Positions 7,983-16,780 of a DNA stretch of 64,000 nt are shown piece by piece. The notes under the pieces were generated by a model. It searched no databases. It was not told the DNA's origin and was given only the letters and a program-made list of their open reading frames with translations. Every line of letters begins with the position of its first letter. The first letter of the stretch is position 1. Source of the DNA: Roseomonas sp. (GTDB lineage Bacteria; Pseudomonadota; Alphaproteobacteria; Acetobacterales; Acetobacteraceae); the NCBI GenBank assembly GCA_020249775.1, contig JADCFA010000021.1:62001-126000 (forward strand), read 5' to 3'. Position numbers and translations under genes: made by a program.

Positions 7983-8084
7983 TAGAGCGTGTTGCATTCA
8001 CATGGGTTCACGCAACCCGCTCCAAACCTTTTTTCGAGCATCTTCACGCGTCCAGATGATTCCATCTGAACGCGATCTGCTCTA
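7983..8084 (-). repeat. Composite palindromic extragenic element at the prs 3' end
   Basis: About 102 bases bounded by TAGAGC on the left and GCTCTA on the right. It contains two hairpins. At 8036-8082, GAGCA...CGCGTCCAGATG pairs with CATCTGAACGCG...TGCTC (loop ATTC, one mismatch and an internal loop). At about 7985-8022, GAGCGTGTTGC pairs imperfectly with GCAACCCGCTC. The right end overlaps the TAG stop of prs. On the minus strand a GAAAAAAGG tract follows the first hairpin. The layout suggests a REP/MITE-like repeat that may double as a 3' stabiliser or terminator. It was seen once in this window. Confidence 0.6.
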
Positions 8085-9014
8085 ATTGAACAGTGACGAG
8101 ACCGAGCTTTCCTCACTGATCCGCTTCATCGCTTCGGCGATCAGCGGCGCAATGGTGAGCTGGCGGATATTGCGCGAAACGCGCACCGCTTCCGTCGCCT
8201 GGATGCTATCCGTCACGGTCATCATCTCAACCGGTGCCGCACCAATCCGCGCCACCGCACCGCCCGAGAAAACGCCATGCGTCACGTAAACACCGACCGA
8301 ACGCGCGCCATTCTTCAACAACGCCTCAGCCGCGTTGCAGAGCGTGCCGCCGGAATCGACAATGTCATCCACCAGCAGGCAATCGCGGCCTTCAACCTCA
8401 CCGATCACATTCATCACTTCGGATACGCCGGCACGCGGGCGGCGCTTGTCAATGATGGCAAGGTCCACACCCAAGCGCGCCGCAATGGCGCGTGCGCGCA
8501 CCACGCCGCCGACATCGGGGGAGACGATCATCAATTCCCGGCCCGCATAACGTTCCTGAATGTCGCGCGAATAAAGCGGCGCGGCAAAAAGATTATCCAC
8601 AGGGATATCGAAAAACCCCTGAATCTGCGCCGCGTGCAAATCCATTGTCAGTACGCGGTTGGCACCCGCCGCCGTGATCAGATTGGCAACCAGCTTCGCG
8701 CTGATTGGGGTACGCGGGCCTGATTTCCGATCCTGCCGCGCATAACCGAAATACGGGATCACGGCGGTTATGCGCCGCGCACTGCCGCGCTTCAGCGCAT
8801 CCAGCGTGATCAGCAATTCCATCAGATTGTCATTGGCGGGGTAGGAAGTGGATTGGATGACGAAAACATCCTCACCACGCACATTCTCATGAATTTCGAC
8901 AAAAACTTCCAAATCCGCAAAGCGCCGGATGGAGGCATTGGTGAGCGCGATACCGCAAGCGGCGGCCACAGCTTCGGCCAGGGGGCGGTTGCTGTTGCAG
9001 GCAACAATCTTCAT
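8082..9014 (-). CDS. prs: Ribose-phosphate pyrophosphokinase (PRPP synthetase)
   Basis: Makes PRPP from ribose 5-phosphate and ATP for nucleotide, His and Trp synthesis. From the ATG at 9014 ([15 protein letters not shown]) it has 310 residues, the expected length. Class I motifs are present: [20 protein letters not shown], the flexible-loop region [29 protein letters not shown], and the PRPP loop [10 protein letters not shown]. The start at 9032 would add a short non-homologous leader. The stop codon lies inside the palindromic element. In many alphaproteobacteria prs sits directly before rplY and pth; here a phosphatase/GST pair intervenes. Confidence 0.95.
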   Translation of the reverse strand: MKIVACNSNRPLAEAVAAACGIALTNASIRRFADLEVFVEIHENVRGEDVFVIQSTSYPANDNLMELLITLDALKRGSARRITAVIPYFGYARQDRKSGPRTPISAKLVANLITAAGANRVLTMDLHAAQIQGFFDIPVDNLFAAPLYSRDIQERYAGRELMIVSPDVGGVVRARAIAARLGVDLAIIDKRRPRAGVSEVMNVIGEVEGRDCLLVDDIVDSGGTLCNAAEALLKNGARSVGVYVTHGVFSGGAVARIGAAPVEMMTVTDSIQATEAVRVSRNIRQLTIAPLIAEAMKRISEESSVSSLFN

Positions 9015-9113
9015 GCCGGGGGGACTCCGCACGCAGGGGCAGTGACTTGTGAGGGACGTCTACCTAGCAATGTGACGCTTTGGTGTAAATCGCACGCACC
9101 TGATCGCGCCAGA

Positions 9114-10982
9114 TTACGCATCCTCCAGCTTTGCCGAAAGCTCGAGCCATTCCTCCTCCAACCCCGCCACTTCCTTGGCAATGGCGGCGCGGCGGGTATT
9201 GGCCCAGGCAATATCCTCGGCCTTGAAGCGGGCATAGGTGTCAGGGTCCGCGAGCCGCTTTTCGATCAGCGCGGCCTCCTTCCCCAGCTTTTCCAAAGCT
9301 GCCTCCACCGTCTTCAAGCGTGCACGCAGGGGTTGCAGGGCAGCGCGGCTTTCCGCCCTTTCGCGCCGCGCTTCGGCGCGCACCCCGCCTGGCTCACCCC
9401 GCGGCGCGGAACCGCGCGCACGTTCCGCAAGCAAAGCGCGATATTCATCCAGATCGCCATCGAAACTCGTCACCGTGCCATCGGCCACGAGCCACAGCCG
9501 ATCCGCCACGAGTTCCACCAAATGCGGATCATGCGTGATCAGCACCACCGCACCTTCAAAATCCGCCAGCGCCTTCACCAGCGCATCACGTGCATCAATA
9601 TCAAGATGATTGGTCGGTTCATCCAGGATCAGCATTTGCGGTGCATCGCGCGTGGTGAGCGACAGTAGCAGCCGCGCCTTTTCGCCACCGGAAAGCTGCG
9701 CCACCCTTGTATCCGCCCTATCCGCATCCAGCCCGAAACGCGCCAATTGCGCGCGGCACGCGGTTTCAGTCGCCTTCGGCAGCGCGGCCTGCATGTGCGT
9801 AAGCGGCGTGCCGTTAAGGTCCAATTCCTCGGCCTGGTGCTGCGCGAAATAACCAACGCGGAGGCGGTTATTGCGAAATACATCCCCGCCGGCGACATCC
9901 AGCCGCCCGGCTAGCAACTTCGCCAGCGTGGATTTGCCATTGCCATTGGCACCCAGCAGCGCCACGCGATCTTCCTGATCCAACCTTAGCGAGACATTCC
10001 GCAATACCGGCGGCCCGCCATAACCGACTGACGCACGGTTGACCGACAGGATCGGCGGCGCCAAAGCCTCGGGCGCTGGAAAGGCAAAACGCACGGGCGT
10101 GTCTTCCACCAGCGCTTCCACCGCCGGCATGCGTTCCAGCGCCTTCAGCCGAGATTGCGCCTGACGCGCCTTGGTGGCCTTGGCGCGAAAGCGATCCACA
10201 AAAGCTTGAATGCGCGCGCGTTCCGATATCAGCTTCGCATTCTGCGCCGCCTGCTGCGCCTGGCGTTCCGCGCGCACCCGCAAGAAATCCGCGAAATTCC
10301 CCGAATAGAGCGTGATGCCCCCGCGATCGAGATGCGCGATGGCATCCACGCAGCGTTCCAGCAGCCCGCGATCATGGCTGACAACAATCGCCGCCCCCGG
10401 AAACCGCGCGAGCCAGCCTTCCAGCCAGAGCGTCGCCTCCAAATCCAGATGGTTGGTTGGTTCATCCAACAACAGCAAATCCGGTTCGAGAAACAAGGCG
10501 CGCGCGAGGGCCACACGCATGCGCCACCCGCCGGAAAATTCCGCCAAAGGCCGCGCCTGCGCCGCGGCATCAAAACCAAGCCCGGATAGCACCGCCGCCG
10601 CACGCGCCGGCGCACTATCGGCACGGATCGCGATCAGCCTTTCATGAATCTCCGCAACCCGCGCGGGATCAGCGGCATGATCGGCTTCCGCCAGTAACGC
10701 CGCACGTTCGGTATCCGCAGCCAAAACCGCTTCCAGCAAGGAAGCCACCCCCGCCGGCGCTTCCTGTGCCACATGGCCCATGCGCGCCCGGGCCGACAGC
10801 CTGATCTCCCCCCCATCCGGCTGCAATTCACCAACAATGGCGCGGAGCAAGGTGGATTTGCCGGCACCATTGCGGCCAATCAGGCCAATCTTGCGCCCAT
10901 CATCCACTTGCAGGGCAGCACCTTCCAACAAGGCGCGCCCGCCAAGGCGAATGGTGAGGTCTCGGATGGCCAGAACAGTCAT
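9114..10982 (-). CDS. ABC-F family ATPase (YheS/Uup-like)
   Basis: A soluble protein with two ABC ATPase domains and no membrane segments, 622 residues from the ATG at 10982 (MTVLAIRDLTIRLGG). The first domain has GRNGAGKSTLL, signature FSGGWRMRVALARAL and LLLLDEPTNHLD. The second has GANGNGKSTLAKLL, LSGGEKARLLLSL and LILDEPTNHLD. A charged inter-domain linker carries the ABC-F PtIM signature region, and the C-terminal 80 residues form an Arg/Glu/Ala-rich coiled coil. ABC-F proteins act on the ribosome E site in translation rescue; the length and coiled-coil tail favour the YheS/Uup type. The upstream ORF extension to 11165 looks non-coding. Confidence 0.9.
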   Translation of the reverse strand: MTVLAIRDLTIRLGGRALLEGAALQVDDGRKIGLIGRNGAGKSTLLRAIVGELQPDGGEIRLSARARMGHVAQEAPAGVASLLEAVLAADTERAALLAEADHAADPARVAEIHERLIAIRADSAPARAAAVLSGLGFDAAAQARPLAEFSGGWRMRVALARALFLEPDLLLLDEPTNHLDLEATLWLEGWLARFPGAAIVVSHDRGLLERCVDAIAHLDRGGITLYSGNFADFLRVRAERQAQQAAQNAKLISERARIQAFVDRFRAKATKARQAQSRLKALERMPAVEALVEDTPVRFAFPAPEALAPPILSVNRASVGYGGPPVLRNVSLRLDQEDRVALLGANGNGKSTLAKLLAGRLDVAGGDVFRNNRLRVGYFAQHQAEELDLNGTPLTHMQAALPKATETACRAQLARFGLDADRADTRVAQLSGGEKARLLLSLTTRDAPQMLILDEPTNHLDIDARDALVKALADFEGAVVLITHDPHLVELVADRLWLVADGTVTSFDGDLDEYRALLAERARGSAPRGEPGGVRAEARRERAESRAALQPLRARLKTVEAALEKLGKEAALIEKRLADPDTYARFKAEDIAWANTRRAAIAKEVAGLEEEWLELSAKLEDA

Positions 10983-11245
10983 GCGGGCGGGTTGTGGGGC
11001 AGAGGGCAGGGGGGCGTCAAAGGGGGAGGCCGGGGCGCTGCCGCCGCAGCCCCCGCCGGGATAACAATATCGCCCCGGACCCCGCCTGCACAGGCAACCG
11101 CGCGCCAAACCAAGGCCTGTTACCCTGGACATCGCCATGATTCGGGCAGCGCCGTTTGGTTGCATAAATTTAACTTAATGCTTCTTGTGGTAGAACATCA
11201 GGGCCGCTTAACCTTTCCGTGCGAAACGTCCTGGGGGAATGATCA

Positions 11246-11890
11246 ATGCGATCTTGGTCTTTGGTGGCGCGCTGCCTGGCGATGGCCTTTGCCGCCTTGC
11301 TGGTGACGGCTTGCGAGGGGTCAAATTGGGGCAAGGATAATGCCGGGGCGTTAACTCAACGGGATGATTGGACACCAATCGAGCCATCTCAACTGACTGG
11401 TAATTTGCCGGAGGTTCTGGCCGGGCTTCCCTTGCGAGACGCCAAACGCACACTGCGCAACAACTCAGTGCAGCACGACAATGTAACCATCACAGGCCGC
11501 GGCTGGGCAACCGCACAACGCATCGTCGCGCCGAATTCCTATTTTGCCGAGCATAGTTTCACGGGCCTAAATTCACGGCAGTATTTTGAAAATTGGGTGC
11601 GGGGCCGGTTTCCGCAAGCGAAAGAGGTGGAGTTCTTAGATGTGATTCGCGTGACGCATCCGTCCACCGCCACGCGCGGTTTCGTGGCAACCGTAACCGA
11701 AACCAATTCGGAAGATCGGAAGTCCCGCTGTTCCCTGGCTTATGCAGGCTATGGTGGCCCAAGGCTTTCGGAAACTTCAACTGATATCTTTCGCATGGAA
11801 GAGCTAAAATCCATCCTACAAATCAGGCTGTGCCAATCAGGCGCTACGGCAGCTGCATTGAATGAGCGCCTGCAACGCGTGGCTTTTTGA
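11246..11890 (+). CDS. Putative lipoprotein, unknown function
   Basis: A 214-residue protein with an N-terminal signal of Arg, hydrophobic core and LLVTAC lipobox at about residues 18-23, so probably a periplasm-facing lipoprotein. The mature part begins EGSNWGKDNAG and has no recognised domain; two cysteines near the C-terminus (RCSLAYAG and RLCQSG) may pair. Base composition looks less GC-rich than its neighbours by eye. It is a single-gene unit on the plus strand, ending in a terminator hairpin and convergent with the MFS gene. Confidence 0.65.
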   Translation: MRSWSLVARCLAMAFAALLVTACEGSNWGKDNAGALTQRDDWTPIEPSQLTGNLPEVLAGLPLRDAKRTLRNNSVQHDNVTITGRGWATAQRIVAPNSYFAEHSFTGLNSRQYFENWVRGRFPQAKEVEFLDVIRVTHPSTATRGFVATVTETNSEDRKSRCSLAYAGYGGPRLSETSTDIFRMEELKSILQIRLCQSGATAAALNERLQRVAF

Positions 11891-11904
11891 GAAGAACGAG
11901 ATTG

Positions 11905-11929
11905 GCGGGTTCCAGGGTAACCCGCTTTT
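11905..11929 (+). terminator. Rho-independent terminator after lipoprotein gene
   Basis: GCGGGTT (11905-11911) pairs perfectly with AACCCGC (11919-11925) around a 7-base loop and is followed directly by TTTT. It lies 15 bases after the stop of the plus-strand lipoprotein gene, in the gap between convergent genes. Confidence 0.7.
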
Positions 11930-12002
11930 CACCCAATGCGGCCGCCCGGCGACCGCAATGGCGTGTCGGATGTCCGCAATGCTCTACGGCAAGCGGGAAA
12001 AC

Positions 12003-13187
12003 TTAGGCCTGTTTTGCGCGCAACAGGATGAAGATTACGCAGCATATCAACACTGCAATCACAAAGGTCATCAGCGCCGCGCCAATCCCGCCAATGCTGG
12101 CCGCCACGCCGGAAGCCGCCTGCATGATGGCCGCCCCGCCGAAAAAGGCGACATTCATGGCCGAAAGCGCCCGGCCCACACGCTCTGGCGGCGTGGCCGC
12201 GCGGACCAGGGCGAAGCAAATCACCTGGGCCGAAATCAACAGCCCGAATAGCGCGAGCAGCGCGGCATCGGCGGCCACCGGCCAGGAAAGCGCGCCGCCA
12301 AGCACCATCAGCGCGATTGCCGATATCGCACCAATATGCCCACCCACCAGAATGCCGCCGCGATATTTCTGATATCGTCGCTCCAGGATGCCTGCCAGCA
12401 AGGGTCCGATGATCAGCGCAACGGTACAAAGCAGCAGCACATGCCCCGCTTCCACGCGCGACAGCCCACGTTCTTCCATCAGCCAAGGCCCGCCCCATAG
12501 GCCGCGCACGCCAAGCACGATGGCGAAGGATGTCCAGGCCATGACAATCGGCGCGCGCAATTCGCGCGAAAAGCCAAGCCTGATCACATCACGCGCATCT
12601 TCGCGCAGGCTGCGGCGTGTTGCGGCATCGGGCGGCGTTTCACGCACCACAAACGCAACTGACAGCGCGGCGAAAATCGCAAGCCCCGCGCAGGCGATGA
12701 AGCCCGCGCGCCAGCCGGAATATTCCACCAGAAAGGCCAAAGGGCTCGCAGAAATCACCATGCCTGTATTGCCCAAGGCCTGCACAATGCCGCCCCAAAG
12801 CCCGAAGCGCTGCGCCGGCATATTTTTGGCAGCATAGGTGATGGGGCACATCAGCATCCCGGAACAACCAATGCCCAAGACCATTTGTGCAATCAGCATG
12901 GACCAGGCGCTATCTGCATAGGCACCCAGCACCGCGCCAATCGCAGCAATGGTCAGCAGGCAAAGCGCGGTGGGCTTCACGCCCCAACGATCCAGCGCCA
13001 CCCCAACAGGCAGCATCGCCAAAGCAAAAGTCGCCGGAAAGGCGCCGGTCAGCGCGGCCAAGCCATCGGCGGTGATGCCAAGGTCCCGTTGCAGCACATC
13101 GGCGGCAATCGCGGGCAAGGTGCGCACCGCATTGGAAAACACATGCCCCATCGTCAAGGCGATGATGGAAAGGGCGATCAGATTCAT
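12003..13187 (-). CDS. MFS transporter
   Basis: A 394-residue inner-membrane protein with about 12 hydrophobic helices, the normal size for the major facilitator superfamily. The loop between helices 2 and 3 has the family motif as VALDRWGVKPTAL, a form of GxxxDRxGxR. A long charged cytoplasmic loop (RETPPDAATRRSLREDARDV) divides the two six-helix halves. The substrate cannot be deduced. It lies 16 bases downstream of an FAD-linked dehydrogenase gene on the same strand, so co-transcription is likely and the transporter may handle that enzyme's substrate, such as a hydroxyacid. Confidence 0.85.
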   Translation of the reverse strand: MNLIALSIIALTMGHVFSNAVRTLPAIAADVLQRDLGITADGLAALTGAFPATFALAMLPVGVALDRWGVKPTALCLLTIAAIGAVLGAYADSAWSMLIAQMVLGIGCSGMLMCPITYAAKNMPAQRFGLWGGIVQALGNTGMVISASPLAFLVEYSGWRAGFIACAGLAIFAALSVAFVVRETPPDAATRRSLREDARDVIRLGFSRELRAPIVMAWTSFAIVLGVRGLWGGPWLMEERGLSRVEAGHVLLLCTVALIIGPLLAGILERRYQKYRGGILVGGHIGAISAIALMVLGGALSWPVAADAALLALFGLLISAQVICFALVRAATPPERVGRALSAMNVAFFGGAAIMQAASGVAASIGGIGAALMTFVIAVLICCVIFILLRAKQA

Positions 13188-13203
13188 GGGGTGCGGGCGA
13201 TCA

Positions 13204-14595
13204 TCAATTCCGGAACATCTTGCCGGGATTCATGATGCCTTTGGGATCAAGTGATGCCTTCAAGGCGCGCATAACGGAAAGCGCGCCATCGCCATGTTCC
13301 TGTTCCAGGAATTCGCGCTTGCCAAGGCCAATGCCGTGCTCACCCGAACATGTGCCACCCAGCGCCAGACCCTGCGCGACGATCTCCCGGTCCAAGGCCC
13401 AGGCTTTTTCGAGTGCGGCCTGGTCATTATCCGGAAACAGGATCAGGCAATGGAAATTGCCATCGCCGACATGGCCGACGATGCAGCTTGTATGCCCCGA
13501 TGCCTTGGCGGTTTCCTTGGCCTTCACCACCGCTTCCGTAAGGCGCGAGATGGGCACGCAGACATCCGTGGTAATGCCGCGATGCCCAGGCTTCAGCGCA
13601 ATCGCCGCCCAATAGGCGTCATGCCGTGCCTTCCACAGCCGATTGCGCGCCTCAGGATCGGTAGCATATTCAAAGCTGGTGGCGCCGAAATCGCGCGCCA
13701 CGGCCTCCACCGCCTCCGCCTGTTCCACCACGCTGGCGGGCGAACCATGGAATTCCAGAAAGAGCGTGGTGGTCGCTTCAAACCCTTCCAGCTTGGAATA
13801 GCGGATGCAGGCTTCCATCTGATCCTCATCCAGCAATTCAATGCGCGCCACGGGAATGCCGCTTTGCATCACGGTGCTGACGGTTTCCACCGCCGCGGCA
13901 AGGCTTGGGAATTGGCATACGGCGGCGCTGATGCCTTCAGGGATGCCATGCAGGCGGAGCCGAATTTTCGTGATGACGCCGAGCGTGCCTTCCGATCCAA
14001 TGAAAAGCCGCGTCAGATCATAGCCATTGGCGGCCTTGCGCGTGCGCCCGCCGGTTTGAATGACGCGCCCATCCGCCAGCACCACTTCCAGCCCCAGCAC
14101 GTTTTCGCGAATGGTGCCGTAGCGCACCGCATTGGTGCCAGAAGCGCGCGTGGCGCACATGCCGCCAATGGTGCAATGGCTGCCAGGATCAACCGGGAAA
14201 AACAGCCCCTCGGCGCGCAGAAAATCATTCAGGGCCTGGCGCGTGACGCCGGGTTCGATCAGGCAATCCATATCCTCGGTGTTTAACTCCAACACCGCCG
14301 TCATCTGCGAAAGATCGAGCGATATGCCGCCGCGCACCGGATTGACATGCCCTTCAAGCGATGTGCCGGCCCCGAAGGGCACCACAGGCACGCCATGCTG
14401 ATGGCAAAGCGCCATGATGCGGCTGACTTCATCCGTGGTCTGCACAAAGGCCACCGCATCGGGCAGCGTCGGCGGCGTGGTATCCTCACCCCGGCTATGC
14501 TGTTCACGCATGGCCTGGGCGGTGCTGAGCCTTTCACCCAGAAAGCCACGGATGCTGGCAATGACCTGTGCTATGGCGGGGACGCTGGCATTCAT
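13204..14595 (-). CDS. FAD-linked oxidase, D-lactate dehydrogenase (cytochrome)/GlcD family
   Basis: A 463-residue flavoprotein of the vanillyl-alcohol-oxidase/PCMH superfamily. The FAD-binding part includes VVPFGAGTSLEGHVNPVRGG (about 71-90), the PGSHCTIGGMCATRASG segment and YDLTRLFIGSEGTLGVIT. The C-terminal oxidase domain has GHVGDGNFH with metal-binding His and GTCSGEHGIGLGK, ending PKGIMNPGKM. These fit D-lactate dehydrogenases that pass electrons to cytochrome c or quinone; glycolate oxidase GlcD and D-2-hydroxyglutarate dehydrogenase are alternatives. No glcE or glcF partner is adjacent, which favours the single-subunit lactate type. An MFS gene follows. Confidence 0.88.
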   Translation of the reverse strand: MNASVPAIAQVIASIRGFLGERLSTAQAMREQHSRGEDTTPPTLPDAVAFVQTTDEVSRIMALCHQHGVPVVPFGAGTSLEGHVNPVRGGISLDLSQMTAVLELNTEDMDCLIEPGVTRQALNDFLRAEGLFFPVDPGSHCTIGGMCATRASGTNAVRYGTIRENVLGLEVVLADGRVIQTGGRTRKAANGYDLTRLFIGSEGTLGVITKIRLRLHGIPEGISAAVCQFPSLAAAVETVSTVMQSGIPVARIELLDEDQMEACIRYSKLEGFEATTTLFLEFHGSPASVVEQAEAVEAVARDFGATSFEYATDPEARNRLWKARHDAYWAAIALKPGHRGITTDVCVPISRLTEAVVKAKETAKASGHTSCIVGHVGDGNFHCLILFPDNDQAALEKAWALDREIVAQGLALGGTCSGEHGIGLGKREFLEQEHGDGALSVMRALKASLDPKGIMNPGKMFRN

Positions 14596-15043
14596 GGTGT
14601 TTCCTTATGCCGCCTCAACGGGCAGGTCAGGCGAAAAAGCGCTCATCACCGGAAGGGTGCGGCTCAAGCGGATTGGTAGCATCTCCACTAATCTGCCGCT
14701 TGCGGGCCGGCGCGTCCAGCGGGGTGAGCCTTGTTTCCCGGGCAATCGCTGAAGATTGGTAGGGTTTTGTCGCCGGGGGGCGTCAGATAATGCCTGGATC
14801 ATCTTTGAAGCGGAGCAGTTGCAAACCAAGTGGGATCACTTGGCGGCTCGGAAAATGTGACCAAACAAGGGTTCAGTGCGGGTTCAGAGAGCGATAGTGA
14901 TGGAACATTGCACCAAGTAAGCTTTTTCAAGACTAGGGCGCCTTCGTACCTGATACACTGCGAGTCCTCCCGAAAACTGTTGCAATTGCGGAGAGACATT
15001 CCAGATCAGCCAGCAAATTACGAATATTGGGAGCTAGTCTGAT
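14596..15043. other. Non-coding stretch between FAD oxidase and tRNA-Lys genes
   Basis: About 450 bases with no convincing gene; short frames on both strands lack homology-like features or a good ribosome binding site. The right half is AT-richer. It contains a perfect 6-bp inverted repeat CCAAGT-GGGATC-ACTTGG at 14826-14843 and a GGGTTCAG direct repeat nearby (14868 and 14880 region). It should hold the FAD oxidase promoter and the tRNA 3' trailer. No integrase or duplicated tRNA end was found. Confidence 0.5.
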
Positions 15044-15119
15044 TGGTGAGCTCGGAGGGATTCGAACCCTCGACCTACAGATTAAAAGTCCGTTGCTCTA
15101 CCAGCTGAGCTACGAGCTC
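15044..15119 (-). tRNA. tRNA-Lys (anticodon UUU)
   Basis: A complete 76-base cloverleaf. Acceptor GAGCTCG pairs with CGAGCTC, followed by discriminator A and encoded CCA. The D arm is GCTC-AGCTGGTA-GAGC, the anticodon stem-loop is ACGGA-CTTTTAA-TCTGT, giving anticodon UUU, and the T arm is GAGGG-TTCGAAT-CCCTC. The gene reads leftward, 53 bases after the end of a cyclophilin gene on the same strand. Confidence 0.96.
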
Positions 15120-15172
15120 CCAAACATGGCGGGCGCCTTAGCACGGCGCCGCGCCTTTACCAACAGCAGGCT

Positions 15173-15682
15173 TCAGGCGCTATCCGCCGCAACCTTCATG
15201 CTGCGGATCCTATCCGGCCCCTGCACCATGCCGGAACCGCCGGAGCCGCGCTTGATCTTGTCCACCGCATCCATGCCGGCGGTTACCTCACCCCAAATGG
15301 TGTATTGGCCATCAAGGCTTGGGATTGGCGCGAACATGATGAAGAATTGACTATTGGCGCTATCGGGGTTGCTGGTGCGCGCCATGCCGCAAACGCCGCG
15401 CAGGAAGCGCGCAAGCGACGGTTCGCTGAATTCCGCCGGCAAATCTGGCAAATCCGAACCACCTGTGCCCGTGCCAGTTGGATCACCACCTTGGGCCATG
15501 AAGCCTTCAATCACACGATGGAAAGGCACATTGTCGTAAAAGCCCTGCCGCGCCAGGGTTTTGATGCGTTCCACATGCAAGGGCGCCAGATCGGGACGCA
15601 GCTTGATGGTCACCGTGCCATGTTCGATTTCCATGAGCAGGGTGTTTTCAGCATCCCCGGCAGGGGCTTCGGTTTCGGACAT
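15173..15682 (-). CDS. Cyclophilin-type peptidyl-prolyl isomerase, cytosolic
   Basis: A 169-residue cyclophilin without signal peptide. Motifs include HVERIKTLARQGFYDNVPFHRVIEGFMAQGGDPTGTG with the catalytic Arg of FHRV and the FMAQGGD core, MARTSNPDSANSQFFI, and WGEVTAGMDAVDKIKRG near the C-terminus. It would catalyse cis/trans proline isomerisation in the cytoplasm. The paralogous periplasmic cyclophilin gene is 24 bases upstream on the same strand, and tRNA-Lys lies downstream. The pair closes the gyrA-coaD transcription unit. Confidence 0.93.
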   Translation of the reverse strand: MSETEAPAGDAENTLLMEIEHGTVTIKLRPDLAPLHVERIKTLARQGFYDNVPFHRVIEGFMAQGGDPTGTGTGGSDLPDLPAEFSEPSLARFLRGVCGMARTSNPDSANSQFFIMFAPIPSLDGQYTIWGEVTAGMDAVDKIKRGSGGSGMVQGPDRIRSMKVAADSA

Positions 15683-15706
15683 CGCTTTGGTCTTTCGGTT
15701 CGGGTC

Positions 15707-16258
15707 TCAACGAATATCAGCGGCCACGCGCATGCTGCGCAAGCGATCCGGGCCACGCACAATCCCATTGGGCGGATCGCCGCGCTTGATCTTGTCTACC
15801 GCTTCCATGCCGGCGGTCACGCGGCCCCAGATGGTATATTGACCATCAAGCGAAGGCGCTGGCGCGAACATGATGAAGAATTGGCTATTGGCGCTATTTG
15901 GGTCGGAAGACCGCGCCATGCCGCAAACGCCGCGCACAAAGCGCGCGCGCGATGGCGGGCTGAATTCCGCGGCCAGATTGGGCAAGGGCGAACCGCCCGT
16001 TCCGGTGCCGGTGGGATCACCGCCTTGCGCCATAAAACCTTCAATCACACGATGGAAGGGCGTATTGTCATAGAACCTTTGGCGCGCGAGCACCTTGATC
16101 CGCTCCACATGGCGCGGCGCCAGATCGGGCAGCAATTGGATGGTGACGCGCCCATCCTTCAGTTCCAGGAACAGCGTGTTTTCCGGATCATTCGCCTGCG
16201 CCAAGGCAGGGGCGGCCAGGGCGGCCATACCGGCGGTGAGCATAAGGCGGCGTTGCAT
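15707..16258 (-). CDS. Cyclophilin-type peptidyl-prolyl isomerase, exported
   Basis: A 183-residue cyclophilin with an N-terminal signal peptide (MQRRLMLTAGMAALAAPALA, probable cleavage after ALA at about 20), so it acts in the periplasm, assisting folding of exported proteins. The core FHRVIEGFMAQGGDPTGTG and ANSQFFIMFA are shared with its cytosolic paralogue next door, suggesting tandem duplication. It is located 15 bases after coaD. Confidence 0.92.
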   Translation of the reverse strand: MQRRLMLTAGMAALAAPALAQANDPENTLFLELKDGRVTIQLLPDLAPRHVERIKVLARQRFYDNTPFHRVIEGFMAQGGDPTGTGTGGSPLPNLAAEFSPPSRARFVRGVCGMARSSDPNSANSQFFIMFAPAPSLDGQYTIWGRVTAGMEAVDKIKRGDPPNGIVRGPDRLRSMRVAADIR

Positions 16259-16273
16259 GGGTTTTTCCTTTCC

Positions 16274-16780
16274 TCAGGCGCCAGCTTTGACGCGCGCCAT
16301 GGTGCGTTCCAGCGTCAGTTTCGGCACAAAGCTGCTGATATCACCGCCGAGCCTGGCGATTTCCTTGACCAGGCGCGATGCGATGAATTGGTTGGTTTCG
16401 GACGCCATCAGGAAGACGGTTTCGATTTCATGATCCAGTCGGCGGTTCATGCCGGTCATTTGGAATTCGTAATCGAAATCCGTCACCGCGCGCAGCCCGC
16501 GCACAATCATGCAGGCGCCAATTTCACGTGCAAAACCCACCAGCAGGCCCTCAAAGGGCCGCACTTCAATCACCGTGCCGGTGCGCGCCGCAATCGGTGC
16601 GACTTCCGCCTGCACCAATTCAACGCGCTCGGCCAATTCAAATAGCGGCCCCTTGCCGATATTGATGGCAACGCCAATCACCAGCCGATCCACCAGGCGC
16701 GCGGCGCGGCCGATAATGTCCAAATGCCCATTGGTCACGGGATCGAAAGTACCGGGATAAAGCGCAATCCGCTCAGCCAT
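16274..16780 (-). CDS. coaD: Phosphopantetheine adenylyltransferase
   Basis: Catalyses the penultimate step of coenzyme A synthesis, 4'-phosphopantetheine plus ATP to dephospho-CoA. From the ATG at 16780 the protein has 168 residues, as expected. The nucleotidyltransferase motif appears as [16 protein letters not shown] (residues 7-22, T/HxGH type), followed by [15 protein letters not shown] and the ISSFVPK segment. The ATG overlaps the gyrA 3' end by eight bases, indicating translational coupling; the longer frame starting at 16834 lies within gyrA. gyrA-coaD-cyclophilin order is common in alphaproteobacteria. Confidence 0.95.
   Translation of the reverse strand: MAERIALYPGTFDPVTNGHLDIIGRAARLVDRLVIGVAINIGKGPLFELAERVELVQAEVAPIAARTGTVIEVRPFEGLLVGFAREIGACMIVRGLRAVTDFDYEFQMTGMNRRLDHEIETVFLMASETNQFIASRLVKEIARLGGDISSFVPKLTLERTMARVKAGA

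Noticed and set aside
14799-15042. Short frames on both strands in the gap before tRNA-Lys
   Set aside because: No ribosome site, no motif and low coding quality; they were treated as non-coding.
15044-15119. tRNA-Lys as an integration site for a mobile element
   Set aside because: No integrase gene and no duplicated 3' tRNA segment were found on either side.
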